A stretch of DNA of 64,000 nt from Panax quinquefolius (Eukaryota; Streptophyta; Magnoliopsida; Apiales; Araliaceae). The notes below the pieces were generated by a model. That model saw nothing but the letters and a program-made list of their open reading frames with translations, did not search any database and was not told the DNA's origin. The position numbers and the translations under genes were made by a program. Shown one piece after another: positions 43,946 through 56,287 of this stretch. The stretch covers positions 37,918,143 to 37,982,142 of the forward strand of contig CM035170.1 of NCBI GenBank assembly GCA_020205615.1, written 5' to 3'. Within the stretch, counting starts at the first letter, position 1, and every line of letters begins with the position of its first letter.

Positions 43946-45417
43946 GAACACCCGAAGACTGAAGCATTGACAACGGTTCAATCTGAAGGTTAGTATTCAG
44001 ACAAAGGCTTATTGAGAGCATCGATGCAAAAGGACAACCTCTGATCGAGAAATCAGAAGGAGATAATAAAGTCTTCAATCTGCCCAAGACACTAAAATGA
44101 CAACTCTAACGGGTAGGTGAAACAGTAGATTACAATGTCAGATAAAGTATGACATGTCACATCAGTAGTCTACCTCTATCAACTTGAGATTTGTGAAGAT
44201 ATTTGAAAAGCCTTCAATGGCTACTTTCCAACGGAAGGATTGGGAAGGAGTATAAATGAGAAAGAGCTTCAAAGATCAAGGGTTGATGGAGTTTCCGAGT
44301 TTGGAGATAAGGTGGACTGATCTAAACTATATGAGATAGTGAGTCTGAAGGCTCACTCTACGATCTAACAAGAACACTCAGAAGACTGACAAATAGAGAA
44401 GTAGAAGTGTGAGTTCTACTATGTAGAAGTGAGAGTTCTATTACACAAAGAGTGTTCTGAACTGCCGAGAGAAATAAGAGCATCATGTCACCTTGATGTC
44501 CATCATGGGAAGACTCTAAGTACAATAGAGAAGAGCTCATAGTCATCTTAGCAAGCTCATCATGAGAAGGCATCAAGTATCAAGAAGGGAGATCAGAAAT
44601 GCCATCATGGTGACAAGCATGAGAAAGTTTCTAAGTACCGAGAAGAAGAACTTACAGACATCTTGGAAACCTATCATGTGTAGCCATCATGTATCTAGAG
44701 AAAGATCTTTAAGGCAGTTCATCAAGGGATCATCCGAAGTGGCTGAGTTACCGAAGAAGCTGAGCATCATGTAACACTCAGCTGCACTTCAAGGATGATC
44801 AATCCAAGTTGTTAAGGATAGAAGATGTTCAGAGCATGAAGATATCTTAGCAGCTCAGCACCGACTCCAACAACAACTCAACAAAGCTAGGGCTTGAGGG
44901 GTCCTTGTCCGGAGGGACTAAACGAAGTTCCAAGCTTGCTAGGCTTGAAGAGTTCCTAGGGAACTAGAGGAGTTCCAAGGCTACTGGCCTTGAAGAGTTC
45001 TTAGTGAACTGAAGTCCCAAGGCTACTGGTCTTGAAGGAATCTTAGTGATTCAGGGTGCTGCCCTTCCTTAGTGGAAATCCTGCTAGTTGAAAGCAGAAG
45101 AGTGGATTAGGAGCTTGAGTCTCTGAACCACTTAAAACCCTTGTGTCTTTTACATTATGTCATTTATATTATGTACTATAAACTGCTATGTATATTTTAA
45201 CTGCTTACAACTAAACTTACTCTACGAACAATGTATGTATAATTATGAATATATCAATGAAGGGGATCTTTTACTTATTCCGCTGTGCTTGAAAAGATTC
45301 TTATGTTTGTCATATATTAATTATGAACAATATAATATAAACCAGAAAAGTATTTGAAATAAAAAGGATCTATTCAACCCCCCCCCTTCTAGATCTATTG
45401 TGCCCTCTGGGAACTAA

Positions 45418-46544
45418 CTTTCAGAGCAGGTTCTCATGCTATATTCAAAAGCTAATCGGTTTGAGTCTGATCCCAGGCATTAACATTGTTCTAAACTTAG
45501 TTTAGTCGTAAGTAACTTGTTATATGCAGATGAGCTCATGTTAAAAATATTGTGTATATGTTAAATGTGTATATACACCTGAAGCTGCTCAGATTAGTCC
45601 ATGGTCTCGATTGCTACATCAACAAGATCAATCCTTGCATACAGTCAATCTTGTAGTCTGAAGACCAGACGAGAGAGCTCAAGAGACATTAATGACAAAG
45701 AGTCAAGCATCCACCAGTCTGAAAAATGAAAAGACCATACATGCAAAGAAATGCTCATCCAGAGAAGAAAGAAACTCTCCTCAGATATATGTCTGGTCAA
45801 CCATCGGCTGGATGCAAGCTTCATAAACTGAGAGATATCAAAAGAACTAAAGATGCTGAGATTCTCAGCCTACATCTTCAAGACCACAATTGATTGATTA
45901 AAGGTCAACAAGAGCAATAAGCTGTCAGGAGCAAAAGTAAAGTTATGCACATCAATACCTAAACTCAGTATATCTATGATAAATGACTGTTAAGTAACTG
46001 ACAATAAAAAGGTACGGTTCCTCACTATTATATATGTGTACATCATAATTGCATCTTCTTATGAACTATAACAGTATTCTGTCAAGGAGTTATAATCTAC
46101 CTAAAACGGTGAAGAGAGAAAGTTACCTGAGGATGGAAACTCAAATGACTATAAACCCTCTCTCCATCCAAGTTTTAGGTTGAAGATGACATTTTGAAGA
46201 AAATCTGAAATGGGTCATAAGAGCATCACAAGCCTAATAAACTTTATGTGAAGTAATCCTTACTAGCGGGTTAGTATGTATGTACAAGCCCATGATCTAA
46301 GTGTTTGACAACACACAGAGCATGATCAGTTCTGCAAGAGGATCTTGCTGATTCATAGAAACAGTTCACATCAATAAATCAACTAGATACTCCCAAATCG
46401 TAGAGTTGATTCTCACTCTGTGAACACTTAAACATTGTGAACATAACCCAGTAAATGATGAATCCATAATGAGTGCATTATTTAATGTCAAATCCTATGC
46501 ACACTCACCATGCATCTCAAAATGTATTATCTTAAGATAGTTGT
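45418..46544 (+). other. SIRE-like leader or unassigned interior
   Basis: It follows the damaged PBS. No ORF with a recognisable domain. It contains one more TCGTAGAGTT motif near 46397, which ties it to the element on the left. Ends at the family-A LTR. Confidence 0.4.
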
Positions 46545-49500
46545 TGTAATGCCCCAAAACTCGGGTACTTGAAACCCGAACTCGGTACTTTACGATACCA
46601 TTTCTATGAGCGGAATAATACTAATAATAATAACAATAATATAAATATCAAACTTAATTTACATATATCAAAGTCTAATCCCAAGTACGTAACCTATAGT
46701 ATAATACATTACATGATACTCGGGTACTTGATTGCTTTCCTTTTCCCTTGTTCTGGCCTGAACATTTCAGGTTGATCATGCTTAGCTGAAAACATTTAAA
46801 TTTAAAGAAAGGATGAGCATTTAATTGCCCAACAAGTAATAGCAATAATAAATATAAGCTGAAAGGATTAAATGTTTTCTTTGAATAACTCTTCTACAAC
46901 GAATCAACAGTTGTGAAGTAAGCTGAACCAATAATAACAACATACCAAATCTATCTCAAATTTTTGAAACTACGTACTGACTAAAAACTGGAGATTAGTC
47001 GACAGACTATGAACATTGTTTTTCATTTTCACTAGGGTTTAGCAGAACTTCACCCGCAAACCGTCATAACTTACGGGCACGAGGGTGATTATCCCAATGC
47101 GCCCTATATTGATCAATACTACATGTAAGAACAATATTATCATTCACTCTATCCACCTTAGGTGTACAAAAGTTTTCCCATATTCGAGATGTTCATACTT
47201 AGTAGAATCAAACCAAAACAATCAGTTGGATACAATAACGTTTCTATCTTGTTCAACAATATTTTTATGTCTAGCTGAATCAAATAGCTTAGAAGGCTTT
47301 TAAGTCAACATATACATACTCGAAATCAATAAGTATGTATCAACATATGATTAAATACAATGGTTATCCAAGTGGGGACACTTGTCTAACCCTATATACG
47401 AATTAACGAACATAATAAATATCTGAATTATACAATAATACAATGATCGGATAATGTAAGAACTTGTATGAATACAAAGATTGGATACATAATGAATAAT
47501 AACAGTGTTAATAATCTGGCAAAATAATAATAAAATTCTGAAACATTCTTACTCATGTCCATTGCATAAAGTAAATGCAAAAGTAGGATACTTGTACAAT
47601 GTAAATAATAGATCGAATACTTGCTTGATAATAATTGGAGTAACTTTAGGAAACTTGCATAACATGATATACATGTTTGCACGAAATAAAAGTAGTGCAT
47701 AAGGTTTAGATATCATTTGAATCTAATCGCTTCAATAACGCAACTTAGATTAATCTTTTATACAAATGACCTATCAAGAATAAGATCATTCGTTCAATTA
47801 GAATAATATATCATATCACATAAATGCTTTAATTAATGCGATTGAACAAGACATAACCTAATCACATTGTCACATATGTTTAACGGTTTTTGATTCACTA
47901 ACAAACACATATCTAGTCAACTTTTTCTAAGTCTAAATCAACTTCTGAAATATTTCGGTGCACCGACGGCTTTATCGGGTAAATATCGAGTCTAAGACTC
48001 TATCCTGCAGTTCAATAGTCGTTTAGATATTTTAAATATCAGTCATATTATTTTTCATAGCCTTATAATAATTTTTAAATATTATTATACTTTATCATGA
48101 ATTTTCAAACTCTGAAATCATTATTAAATAATTTAAATATTAACTAATTCTATTATCATTAATATTTAATTAATATTAAACTATTAATGAAACCATTGCC
48201 AAAATATTAAAGTTATTTATAATAACTCAAAATATTTTTAAAGTATTAATCTTACCCTTAAATGATTTTTAAAACATTTAAAATCATTTTAAATAATTAA
48301 CATTAATATTAGAATATTAATTTATTATTTATCAAAATATTAAAAGTCATTAGTTATAACTTAAAATATTTCTAATTCATTTATTTCCTTTTTAAATGAT
48401 TTTAATCCAATAAAACCATTTTAAAACTATTTATTTAATATAATTATTAAATAAACTTAATATCATTAATATTAAATTATTAATGAAATTTACCTTTAAA
48501 TATCAAAAGTTATATTTTATAACTTAAAATCTTTTAAACTATTTATTTTCATTTAAAATGATTTTTAAAATATTAAAAATCATTTTTATTTAATTTATTT
48601 AATATAATTACTAAATAAATCTAATATCATTAATATTTAATAATTAATGAAACTTATCTTAAAATATTAAAAGTTATGTTTTATAACTTAAAATATTATT
48701 AAATACCTTATTATTATTTAAAATGATTTTAATACAATAAAATCATTTTAATTAATTTATTTAATGCATTTATTAAATAATTTAAATACAAATAATATCC
48801 AAATAAATATTAATATTTATGAAAAATATGTCAAATTATTAAAAGTTAATCTTTATAACTTAAAATAATTTTTAAAACTGATTTTATAATTTTTAAGAAT
48901 TTATTTCTATTTTTAACGTATTTTTCAGAAATTATAAAACAAAAATAATTAAATCCGTCGCTAAAGGCTTTAGTGACAGTTTCTGTCGCGATAGGTGTTC
49001 TTGAGGCTCAAGAACACTCATAACCAGTTATCGAGGGACTAAGTTCGACCAACTATAAATGTCAGATCTTGATGTTTCTGGGCAAGCTAATCCATGGATC
49101 TTGTAGTACTAGTGTCTAACTACATGTTACAACAATAATCGTGACAATAAAACGTAAAACGAATGAGATCTTGGCTTGCAAATTAATTGTCAGATCTGTT
49201 CTTGTTTTTTGGGTTACCCAGAAATCCAAGACATTTCTTAGGTACTACGTTTGGGCTTCCATAACTATATTTCCAGGTAAGGTTTTGGTTGTTTAGTGGT
49301 TTCAGAGTGTAATACCCATGCCAAGGAAGAGATATATTATCCTTAATTGGTCTACAACATCCCAATCGCCAGATCTAAGTCGGTCACACCCTGTCAGAAC
49401 CGTGTTCTTGATTTTCTGGAAATTCCAGAAAACTCATATCATGTTCATACTGCCTATTTTGACCGTTCATTACTTTGATCCTATTCGTCATTTAGGTGAT

Positions 49501-49717
49501 ATAAAGGCTTTTATATGTATCCCATATAACATATTATAACATGGATACAACAACACAAACAAATCACATAATGCAAGAGAGATTGAGACTCATGAACAAA
49601 CTGTCAGACCCATCTGGGTAACTTCTGGGTTACCCAGAAACATAAGCTTAACGAGCAACACATTTTGACTGATTACTACATCCGATCCTTTGTTTCAAAG
49701 GTTCGAGAGTGTGCTGG
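46545..49717 (-). mobile_element. Second family-A LTR (right border uncertain)
   Basis: The left edge TGTAATGCCCC and ~1.3 kb match 775-2012. It is not flanked by a PBS, so it is a 3' or solo LTR. The right end is not proven: sequence runs without a clear TSD to the chromovirus LTR at 49718. Inside are the AT-rich tandem repeats (48100-48880) and two ~125-bp units with TCTG-GGTTACCCAGA (around 49207 and 49630). No coding seen. Confidence 0.65.
48100..48880. repeat. ~145-170-bp AT-rich tandem repeat rich in hairpins
   Basis: Five diverged units. Each contains AAGTTAT/ATAACTT (8-bp stem at 48507-48525) and an AAAATGATTTT arm with its inverse (14-bp stem at 48555-48586, 12-bp at 48720-48749). 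Base composition is far more AT-rich than the flanks. Confidence 0.8.
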
Positions 49718-52700
49718 TGTAAGACCCCGAATTTTATGAAATAAAAGTATTCAATTTTTCTTATAATTACTTTTCAGTAAATGATTAAATTGATAAGAGT
49801 TAAAGTTAAGGGTGATACATGATTTTTTTTCAAAATATGCAAGTGGTTATAAAATACTCATTTCTATCGGGGAATATTATTTTGGTCGTGGAATATTCTT
49901 TCTGTTGGGAATATTGGGCCCCATAATGTAATAACCGTTGGATGAAGAAAACGATAAGTATGAGTTTTTTATAAATAATCTTGTAGTTGTTACCGCTAAC
50001 TTTTGTGGAATACCATGGGTTAAAATACGAATCAAGCGTGGTTGGATGAGTAGAACCAGCGCACCAATTATTGATTCTTATGTAAGAAGGCACTTTTAAT
50101 AAATAATTATTGTTCAAGATTTTATTGATTCATAATTGTTGCGTTGATATTTTATATTACTGTTGTTTTAATAATTGTCACTACATAGTATTTTTATTAT
50201 CGGCAATAATTCATATTATTTGAATAATATTATTAGATAACATTATTATAATGTCTAGAAAGTTCTACTTAAGGAGAGGTTTGGTCACCCAATTGCACCA
50301 ATTATTGATTCTTATTAGCCCCTCTTTCTGGGAACTTCACTAATTTGTGATTCTGTAATATTATTTGTGAATAATTAATTATTGATTTATATGATGAGGA
50401 AAATTTCATTTTATTGCATATAGATGGAGAAAATTTTTAAAGTGACAATTGTTGATATTTTTATATTAATATTTTTTATATTATAATAATGATGATATTT
50501 TTACAATGAATGTATTTTATATTATATGAGCAATAATTTTTTGTTATAAAAGTTATTTAAAACATGTTTTGTGTGTAGATAACATTATTGACAATTTAAT
50601 TATAAAGTTATAAAATCGTCTGTATGTTGATTTTGGGTCACAATTTCTCGTTTTGGAATTTGGAGAAATTCTTATTAAAGCAAAGTTTTCTGAGAATTGA
50701 ATTTCCTATAAAATTGATGTGATTCAAATTATTATTGATAAAAGGGCTATTGATTTATATTATGAGAAAAAAATTCATTTTATAATATGATTGGAGAAAA
50801 TTTTAATTATTTTATTCAAAAATCGATATTTTATCTTTTCCGATAAAATAATATGTTGAAATCTATTATATAATAAGGATGATATTTTTGTTATATGTGA
50901 ATATAATATTTTATTAAATTTTCTATTTTTTTGTTATAAAGTTTTTTAAAACATGTTTTGTGCTTAGGTTAGATCCCATTTCACACCGAAAACTTTAATT
51001 TCTCTCTATTTCTCTATATTATCGTCCAGTATTCTTGTTGAGTATTTTAATATCTTGGTGTTTGGAAAACCTTTCTTCGCAGTTGTAGAGAATTGAATTT
51101 CCTATAAAAATTTGAGGTGTGGTGATTCAAATTTTTTTAAGGAATTAAAAGGGCTGTTATTTTCTTATGAATTGATATTATTTCTTCAATATTATTATGT
51201 AAATATTGGTTTGAAGTTTTAATCAAATTTATTCAAAAATTTTTAAAACTTACGTTACTATTCATGAGTTACTATTCACGAGTTACTATTTACGATTTAC
51301 TATTCAGGAGTTACTACTCACGATTTACTATTCATGAGTTACTATTTATGAGTTACTATTCACGAGTTACTATTCATGAGTTACTATTCACGAGTTACTA
51401 TTCACGGGTACTATTCACTACAAAATTGGTTTCTTTTTCTAACCAAATTATAGTTGATTTATGAATATTACTCTGGAGATTAAAACTATGTATTGATTAT
51501 ATTGATTTTATTATCATATATAACATTTTTATAACCCTGATGTTGAAATTATCTTTCATTGGAGTGTAAAGATGGGTAGATTATTTGTATGATCATGACT
51601 AGGGGTCTCTTTGGCTAGTAGTGAAAAGTTGAATTGTGACTGGTATGATCATGACCATTGAATTTATAATTGAATATCTTTAGCTTAAGTGCAAAGGTGA
51701 ATTGATCAACATGGTTATAATTATTGTTTATATAAATTTTGAAATGATTTTATATTTCTTTGAGATATTAATATATTTGGCCTGTAGTGCAAATATGAAC
51801 TGTTGATGAATATATTTGGTCTGTAGTGCAAATATGAACTGTTGAGGAATATTTTTGGCATGTAGTGCAAAGATTAACTGTTGATGAATATCTTTGGCCC
51901 GTAGTGCAAAGATGACATGTTGTTGAATATCTTTGGCCAGTAGTTCAAAGATGAACTGTTGATGAATATCTTTGGCCCGTATTGCAAAGATGAATTTATT
52001 AGTATGATTATGAACATGAACTGTGATTTGGTATAACCATGATCTTTGATGTTTCAGGTAAATTCATGTGATGAAAATTATCTTCGTCCTAGATGAGAAG
52101 AGGAATTTAGAACTACAATTATGATTATGAGTTATTCACATGACTGTGGACAGGAACTGTTGATTGATGTTGCAGGATTAAAACATTGTTGGTGGACTTT
52201 TAACATGGAGAAGATAATAGACTTTATGATCTATTTGACTCTTCTAGTGGATTGCTCGTTCCGCTGCAACTATGGTTAAAAAGTTTTATCATCTACCATA
52301 TGTTCTAAATCTCTGATTTATTACTGTTGAAGGCTGTTGATAATTTATTTATCTTTAGTCATGATATTCTTTACTGAGCTAGTTGTTCTCACCCTTTTGC
52401 TTCACAATTCTTTTCAGGTAATACGAGTGTAGCTGGGTCGAGCGGGGATAACAGGGGAATAGAACGTTGGTCTATAGCTGTTGAGGTTCTCCCTAAATAG
52501 GTGAGGCGAACCCAACTTTGGAAGGGTGTTTTGTCACTATCATACAATATGTCTAATGACATACAACCTCGAGTCATCATAAGACAGGGATGTGCTCATC
52601 CACTTGCTGAGTATATATACGAGCACTACTTATATAATCTTGGAGTTTGGTTGAAGTATAATTCTCAATTAGAGACGGTGGAGATAATGATATGTCAAGA

Positions 52701-53094
52701 AAAGACACACCATTGGGAAGAATATGATAGTAATCTTCTCGTTTTTCTTTGGGGTCTATTAGGACAACCAAGGATAATTTTGTGGGCATATGATATCTAT
52801 AATAACCTAGACGCATGACCTCCCATGTACGAAGGTTTCCTTGAGCACTTCCCAAAGATTTTAATTTCTAAAATAGTGTTCGACTATACCTTTATGTAAG
52901 GTGTCATTATGAGGTGCTGTCCACGGTTGGGACATGTGTCACAGTTGGTATATATTTGTATTTAAACTCACAGTTTAAGTGTTGTTGTATTTTGCACGAC
53001 ATTTGTTGTAATAAAGTTGTAGTTATTTTCTGTACCATGTATTTGGTGACTCAGAATGAGTTGGATGGAATGGACCTATTTTGGGGTTGTCACA
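49718..53094 (+). mobile_element. 5' LTR of the plus-strand chromovirus
   Basis: 3377 bp, TGTAAGACCCC...TTGTCACA. Longer than its relatives because a ~370-bp segment (about 50380-50560 against 50750-50945) and a CCTATAAAA... segment are repeated. The TATA region seen in the other copies is missing: ACATGTTTTGTG is joined to CTTAGGTTAG. The 14-bp minisatellite is at 51250-51416 and the 55-bp one at 51660-51995. Confidence 0.85.
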
Positions 53095-53096
53095 TT

Positions 53097-53108
53097 TGGT
53101 ATCAGAGC
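53097..53108 (+). other. Primer-binding site, plus-strand chromovirus
   Basis: TGGTATCAGAGC, 2 bp after the LTR end. Confidence 0.95.
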
Positions 53109-53324
53109 TTAGGGATATGATCTCTGGCGGATATCGGGATTAGAACTAGGAGGGGAAAGATGAGTAAATCCTTCGCTAGTGTGTCCTACCTAAGCTTATT
53201 TGTTGGTCAGTCATAATATCGGGATATTATGTGATATGTTAATTTGTTAAATTAACCTTTGTTTTTGATGCTGTATTCTAGAATGATATTTGAAATACAG
53301 GAGATGAGCAATGGAGAAATCATG

Positions 53325-53427
53325 ATGACAAGAAAGATGGAATCTGAAATGAAAGCAAGGTATTCTCAACTCTTTAAAATACCAGGTACGTAAATTTCGG
53401 GGACAAAATTTTATAAGGAGGGGAGAT
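53325..53427 (+). pseudogene. Last codons of the chromovirus polyprotein and PPT
   Basis: ESEMKARYSQLFKIPGT matches the chromodomain tail in the nested copy (ETEMKARYSHLF). A GGACAAAATTTTATAAGGAG stretch and a GGGGAGAT polypurine tract precede the 3' LTR start. Confidence 0.8.
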
Positions 53428-53441
53428 TGTAAGACCCCGAA

Positions 53442-54548
53442 ATAATCTAAGAGGCAAAAGAAAAGGAGTTGCATAGTTGATGTAATTGACAAAAGTTGTC
53501 TACCTATTTATTTATATATAGTTTGTTGTGTCACCACAAGGCTATATACATTTGAAATGGGATCCTTATTCTCACTAGCATATCTTTAATTAGATATTGC
53601 CGAACTATATATATTGAGGGTAATATAATTTGAAGAAAATAGTGGGAGATACCAATTTAAAATAAGACCTAATTTATTTTGGTAATTAATAAAAGAATGT
53701 ATGTTAAAATGTTGTTAATTACAAATTCATTTACGAAATTTTACAATGTCTAAATTACTATCATGCGAAGCATATTAAATGCTAAATTAACCGGCCAAAT
53801 TAAACGGATTGGTTAAGGAATTTGAGAATAGTTCTCATAAATTTGAAAAGCTATCTTATGTCCTTAATACGCCTATCCTCGCAATGGTTGCGCATAATGC
53901 CTCTGAGGAAGAGATTGCTTGCTTTTAGAAAGTGACAAGATGATGCACGGTTGGCTCGATGCATCATGCTCGCATCCATGAGTAACGAGCTTGAAATACA
54001 CGATGAAACTATGGATGCTCTTACTATATTCCCCGCACATCAAGTAGTTGATGGTGAGGAAAGTAAGACCGATAGATATCGAGATATCTAAGGAGCTCTT
54101 CCGATCTAGAATGACCAATGACACTATAATGCGGATAAAAGTCCTTAACATTATCAATTTGATTGATCAATTAGGACAACGAGTTTTGTCATGGATGGAG
54201 AGTTGAGCCAAGATTTGATCTTGCACTCACTCCCTAGGACTCCTTTCATAATTGTTGTGAATTTTTCATATGAACAAGCTAGATATCGGCCTCGCCGATT
54301 TGCTTAACATATTGAAAAATGTTGAGAGTCACTTTCCAACCAAGAAAGATCAAGTCTTCTTGGTAGGGGCCAAAGGATCTTCCGAAAGAAGAGAACGATT
54401 CAAAGAAGGTAAATGAAAAGGCAAAAACAAAGGATAATAAGAACAAAACTGATACGGATAGCAAAGGAGTTTGCTTCCACTGCAATAAGCATGGACACTG
54501 GAAAGAAACTGCGAGAAGCACCTTGCAGTGGCTAACCAAAGAAGCTTA
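53442..54548 (+). pseudogene. Copia element, copy A: leader end and gag
   Basis: From here the sequence equals 63240-64000. Pieces in several frames match UBN2-type Copia gag: SYVLNTPILAMVAHN near 53854, a SMSNELE-like segment, then VVNFSYEQARY. A zinc knuckle GVCFHCNKHGHWKET ends the protein; its last Cys is lost to a frameshift. No frame is open for more than about 60 codons. The 5' LTR and first ~2 kb of this copy are missing, replaced by the chromovirus. Confidence 0.75.
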
Positions 54549-55060
54549 ATGAAGTTTCGGTTACAAATAAAATTTTGTTCAAGATTTAAAATAAATTTTT
54601 CTTTAAGTCAAGGTTCTACTTGGGTATTGGATACTAGATTTGGTTATCATAAATATAGATTTATGAAGGGACCAAGCAGAAGTAGAAAGCTAAACAAAGA
54701 TAAGTAATCCTATGTGTAGAAAATGAAGCAAAGGTTGCTACATTAGCCATAGAAACTTATAGTTTAGCAATGCCTATGGGAAAATCTATTAAGTCAATAA
54801 GTTGTTATTGTATTTCAGTTCTTGTTAGAAATATTATTTCAATTTTGTTGTTGGACAATAAAATTTTGGTATTATAATTAAGAACAATTGTTGTTCTATT
54901 TATAATAATAATGTTTTGTATAGAATGAATATTACTTAATAAATTTTGTATACTTAACTTACATGAAAATAATTTTATAAATTGAACAAACTAGTATAAG
55001 AAAAGGAGATGATCATTCAAAGAGTTGAATGTGTGTATTTGCTGAAATACAAGTGTGAAT
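54549..55060 (+). pseudogene. Copia copy A: protease remnant
   Basis: STWVLDTRFGYHK near 54617 corresponds to the Copia protease active site, with D-T-G changed to D-T-R. The following ~400 bp are AT-rich with stops. Confidence 0.65.
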
Positions 55061-55735
55061 TATTTGAAAGGTTCAAAGAATTCAAAAGTGAAACAAATTG
55101 GCAAAGTATTAAGATTCTTTGATCTGATCAAGGAAGGAATACTTGTGCAATAAGTTTCTAGATCATCTCAAATGGTTTTCTCATAATGGACACCTCTCGA
55201 TACATAATAATTGATTGATGTATCTGAAAGGAAAAATTGTACCTATTTGAACATGGTGCGATCCATAATAATTTTACCGACATTCCAGTATCCTTCTAGG
55301 GTCATGTCCTAGAAATGGCTGCATATCTACGAAAAAGGTAACCTCAAAATCCATTTCAAAGACTCCATAAAAGTTATGGACATGGAGGATTCTAATCTTA
55401 AGTATGTTAAGATAAGTGGTTGTCGAACTTATGTGAAAAGGTTTCAAAGGATAAGCTTGGGACAAGATTTGACTAGTGTCGATTTGTGGGACATCCTAAA
55501 GTAAGTTTAGGGTATATGTTCTATAATCCTACTTAGCAAAAAGTGTTTGTTGCGAAACACGCCGCTTTCTAAGATAAATGTGTTTATTATTGAAGGGCTA
55601 GTGGGAGGATAATAGATCTTGAAGAGTTCAAGAACCACAAAACACTATAAGTCGAATAAGAGGAACACAGTAGATAGACCTATTGTACCACAAACCGAAT
55701 CGTAAGTGCGGAATAGTACCGAAGATACCTAGGAG
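55061..55735 (+). pseudogene. Copia copy A: integrase core and C-terminal part
   Basis: In shifting frames: RSDQGREYLCNKFLDHL (second catalytic Asp region), DVSERKNCTYLNMVRS (third catalytic Glu as SER), then AAYL and SKSISKTP blocks and GHPKVSLGYMFYNPT with KVFVAKHAAF, the Copia integrase end. The N-terminal zinc finger and first Asp region are not found. Confidence 0.75.
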
Positions 55736-56282
55736 GTATGGATTCATCATGGATGATGATGATGTGGTACGCATCATTGAAGATGATGATCCAAAGTTAC
55801 ATCTGATGAGGTAAGAATTCTAAGTGTGTACAAAAGGGTCGATTGGGCGCGTCGTGACATTTCTAGTATTATATATTGATATACTACGGATAAGGAATGA
55901 CATACCAATGCTACAATCATTAATGATAAAGTTGTCTAAACATTCCTCCATGAATGGTTTGGGAAGAATATCTTAATTGGGGATATAAATCTATATAGAT
56001 AGATTTAAGAGGATGCTCGACTTAACCCGAAGCGAACGTATATTCATTTGATGCTAAAGTCGTTTAGCATGGCAAACTCAAGAGATGTCTCATGTCGATG
56101 AGCTATGGAGTGTATCTCTTAATAGTCCCCACGGACTCACGAAAAGAGAGGTCGCATGAGTGACAATCATGCATGCAATGAAATGTACGAGACCTGATGT
56201 TGATCAGTCATATTCTAGAGAAGTTCACTGTGAGTCAGTGAAAAACATCTTAAAGTGCTTAACCGGCACTAAGGATGTGATC
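55736..56282 (+). pseudogene. Copia copy A: RT palm remnant
   Basis: LYIDILRIRNDIPMLQ at 55869 corresponds to the YVDD region, with the second Asp replaced. Later MHAMKCTRPDVD and SVKNILKCLTGTKDVII match the Copia RT/RNase H connection. Only ~150 bp separates integrase from this, so RT fingers are deleted. It is interrupted at 56287 by a solo LTR and resumes at 58929. Confidence 0.75.
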
Positions 56283-56287
56283 ATATT

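Larger units (their letters stand above)
41247..45417 (+). mobile_element. SIRE-like Copia LTR sequence, internally duplicated
   Basis: The left edge follows a GGAGAT purine stretch (PPT-like) with TGCATATTTGAATTTGATGTTG, as at SIRE PPT/LTR borders. The right end has ATTCAACCCCCCCCCTTCTAG, a SIRE LTR-end signature, then CAGAGCAGG like a damaged PBS. Two diverged copies of the same order (GTACAAGGACTT block, TCGTAG-motif run, GTTCCAAGGCT blocks, CCACTTA end) occupy 41247-42510 and 42530-45130, so this is one duplicated LTR or two LTR remnants. No coding seen. Confidence 0.6.
49718..53441 (+). mobile_element. Chromovirus of the nested family, plus strand, with almost no interior
   Basis: 5' LTR 49718-53094, PBS 53097-53108, ~320 bp interior, then the first 14 bp of a 3' LTR (TGTAAGACCCCGAA from 53428), cut off where Copia sequence begins. 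Gag, protease, RT and integrase are deleted; the interior goes from leader straight to the last polyprotein codons. Confidence 0.85.

Noticed and set aside
41247..45417. A host gene or long non-coding RNA gene in the 41-45 kb segment
   Set aside because: No domain, no consistent frame, and LTR-like order repeated twice; only LTR sequence is supported.
775..49717. The two family-A LTRs as the LTR pair of one element spanning 775 to 49.7 kb
   Set aside because: The PBS puts the interior of the first LTR to its left (1-774), so the second copy lies outside that element; they are separate insertions.
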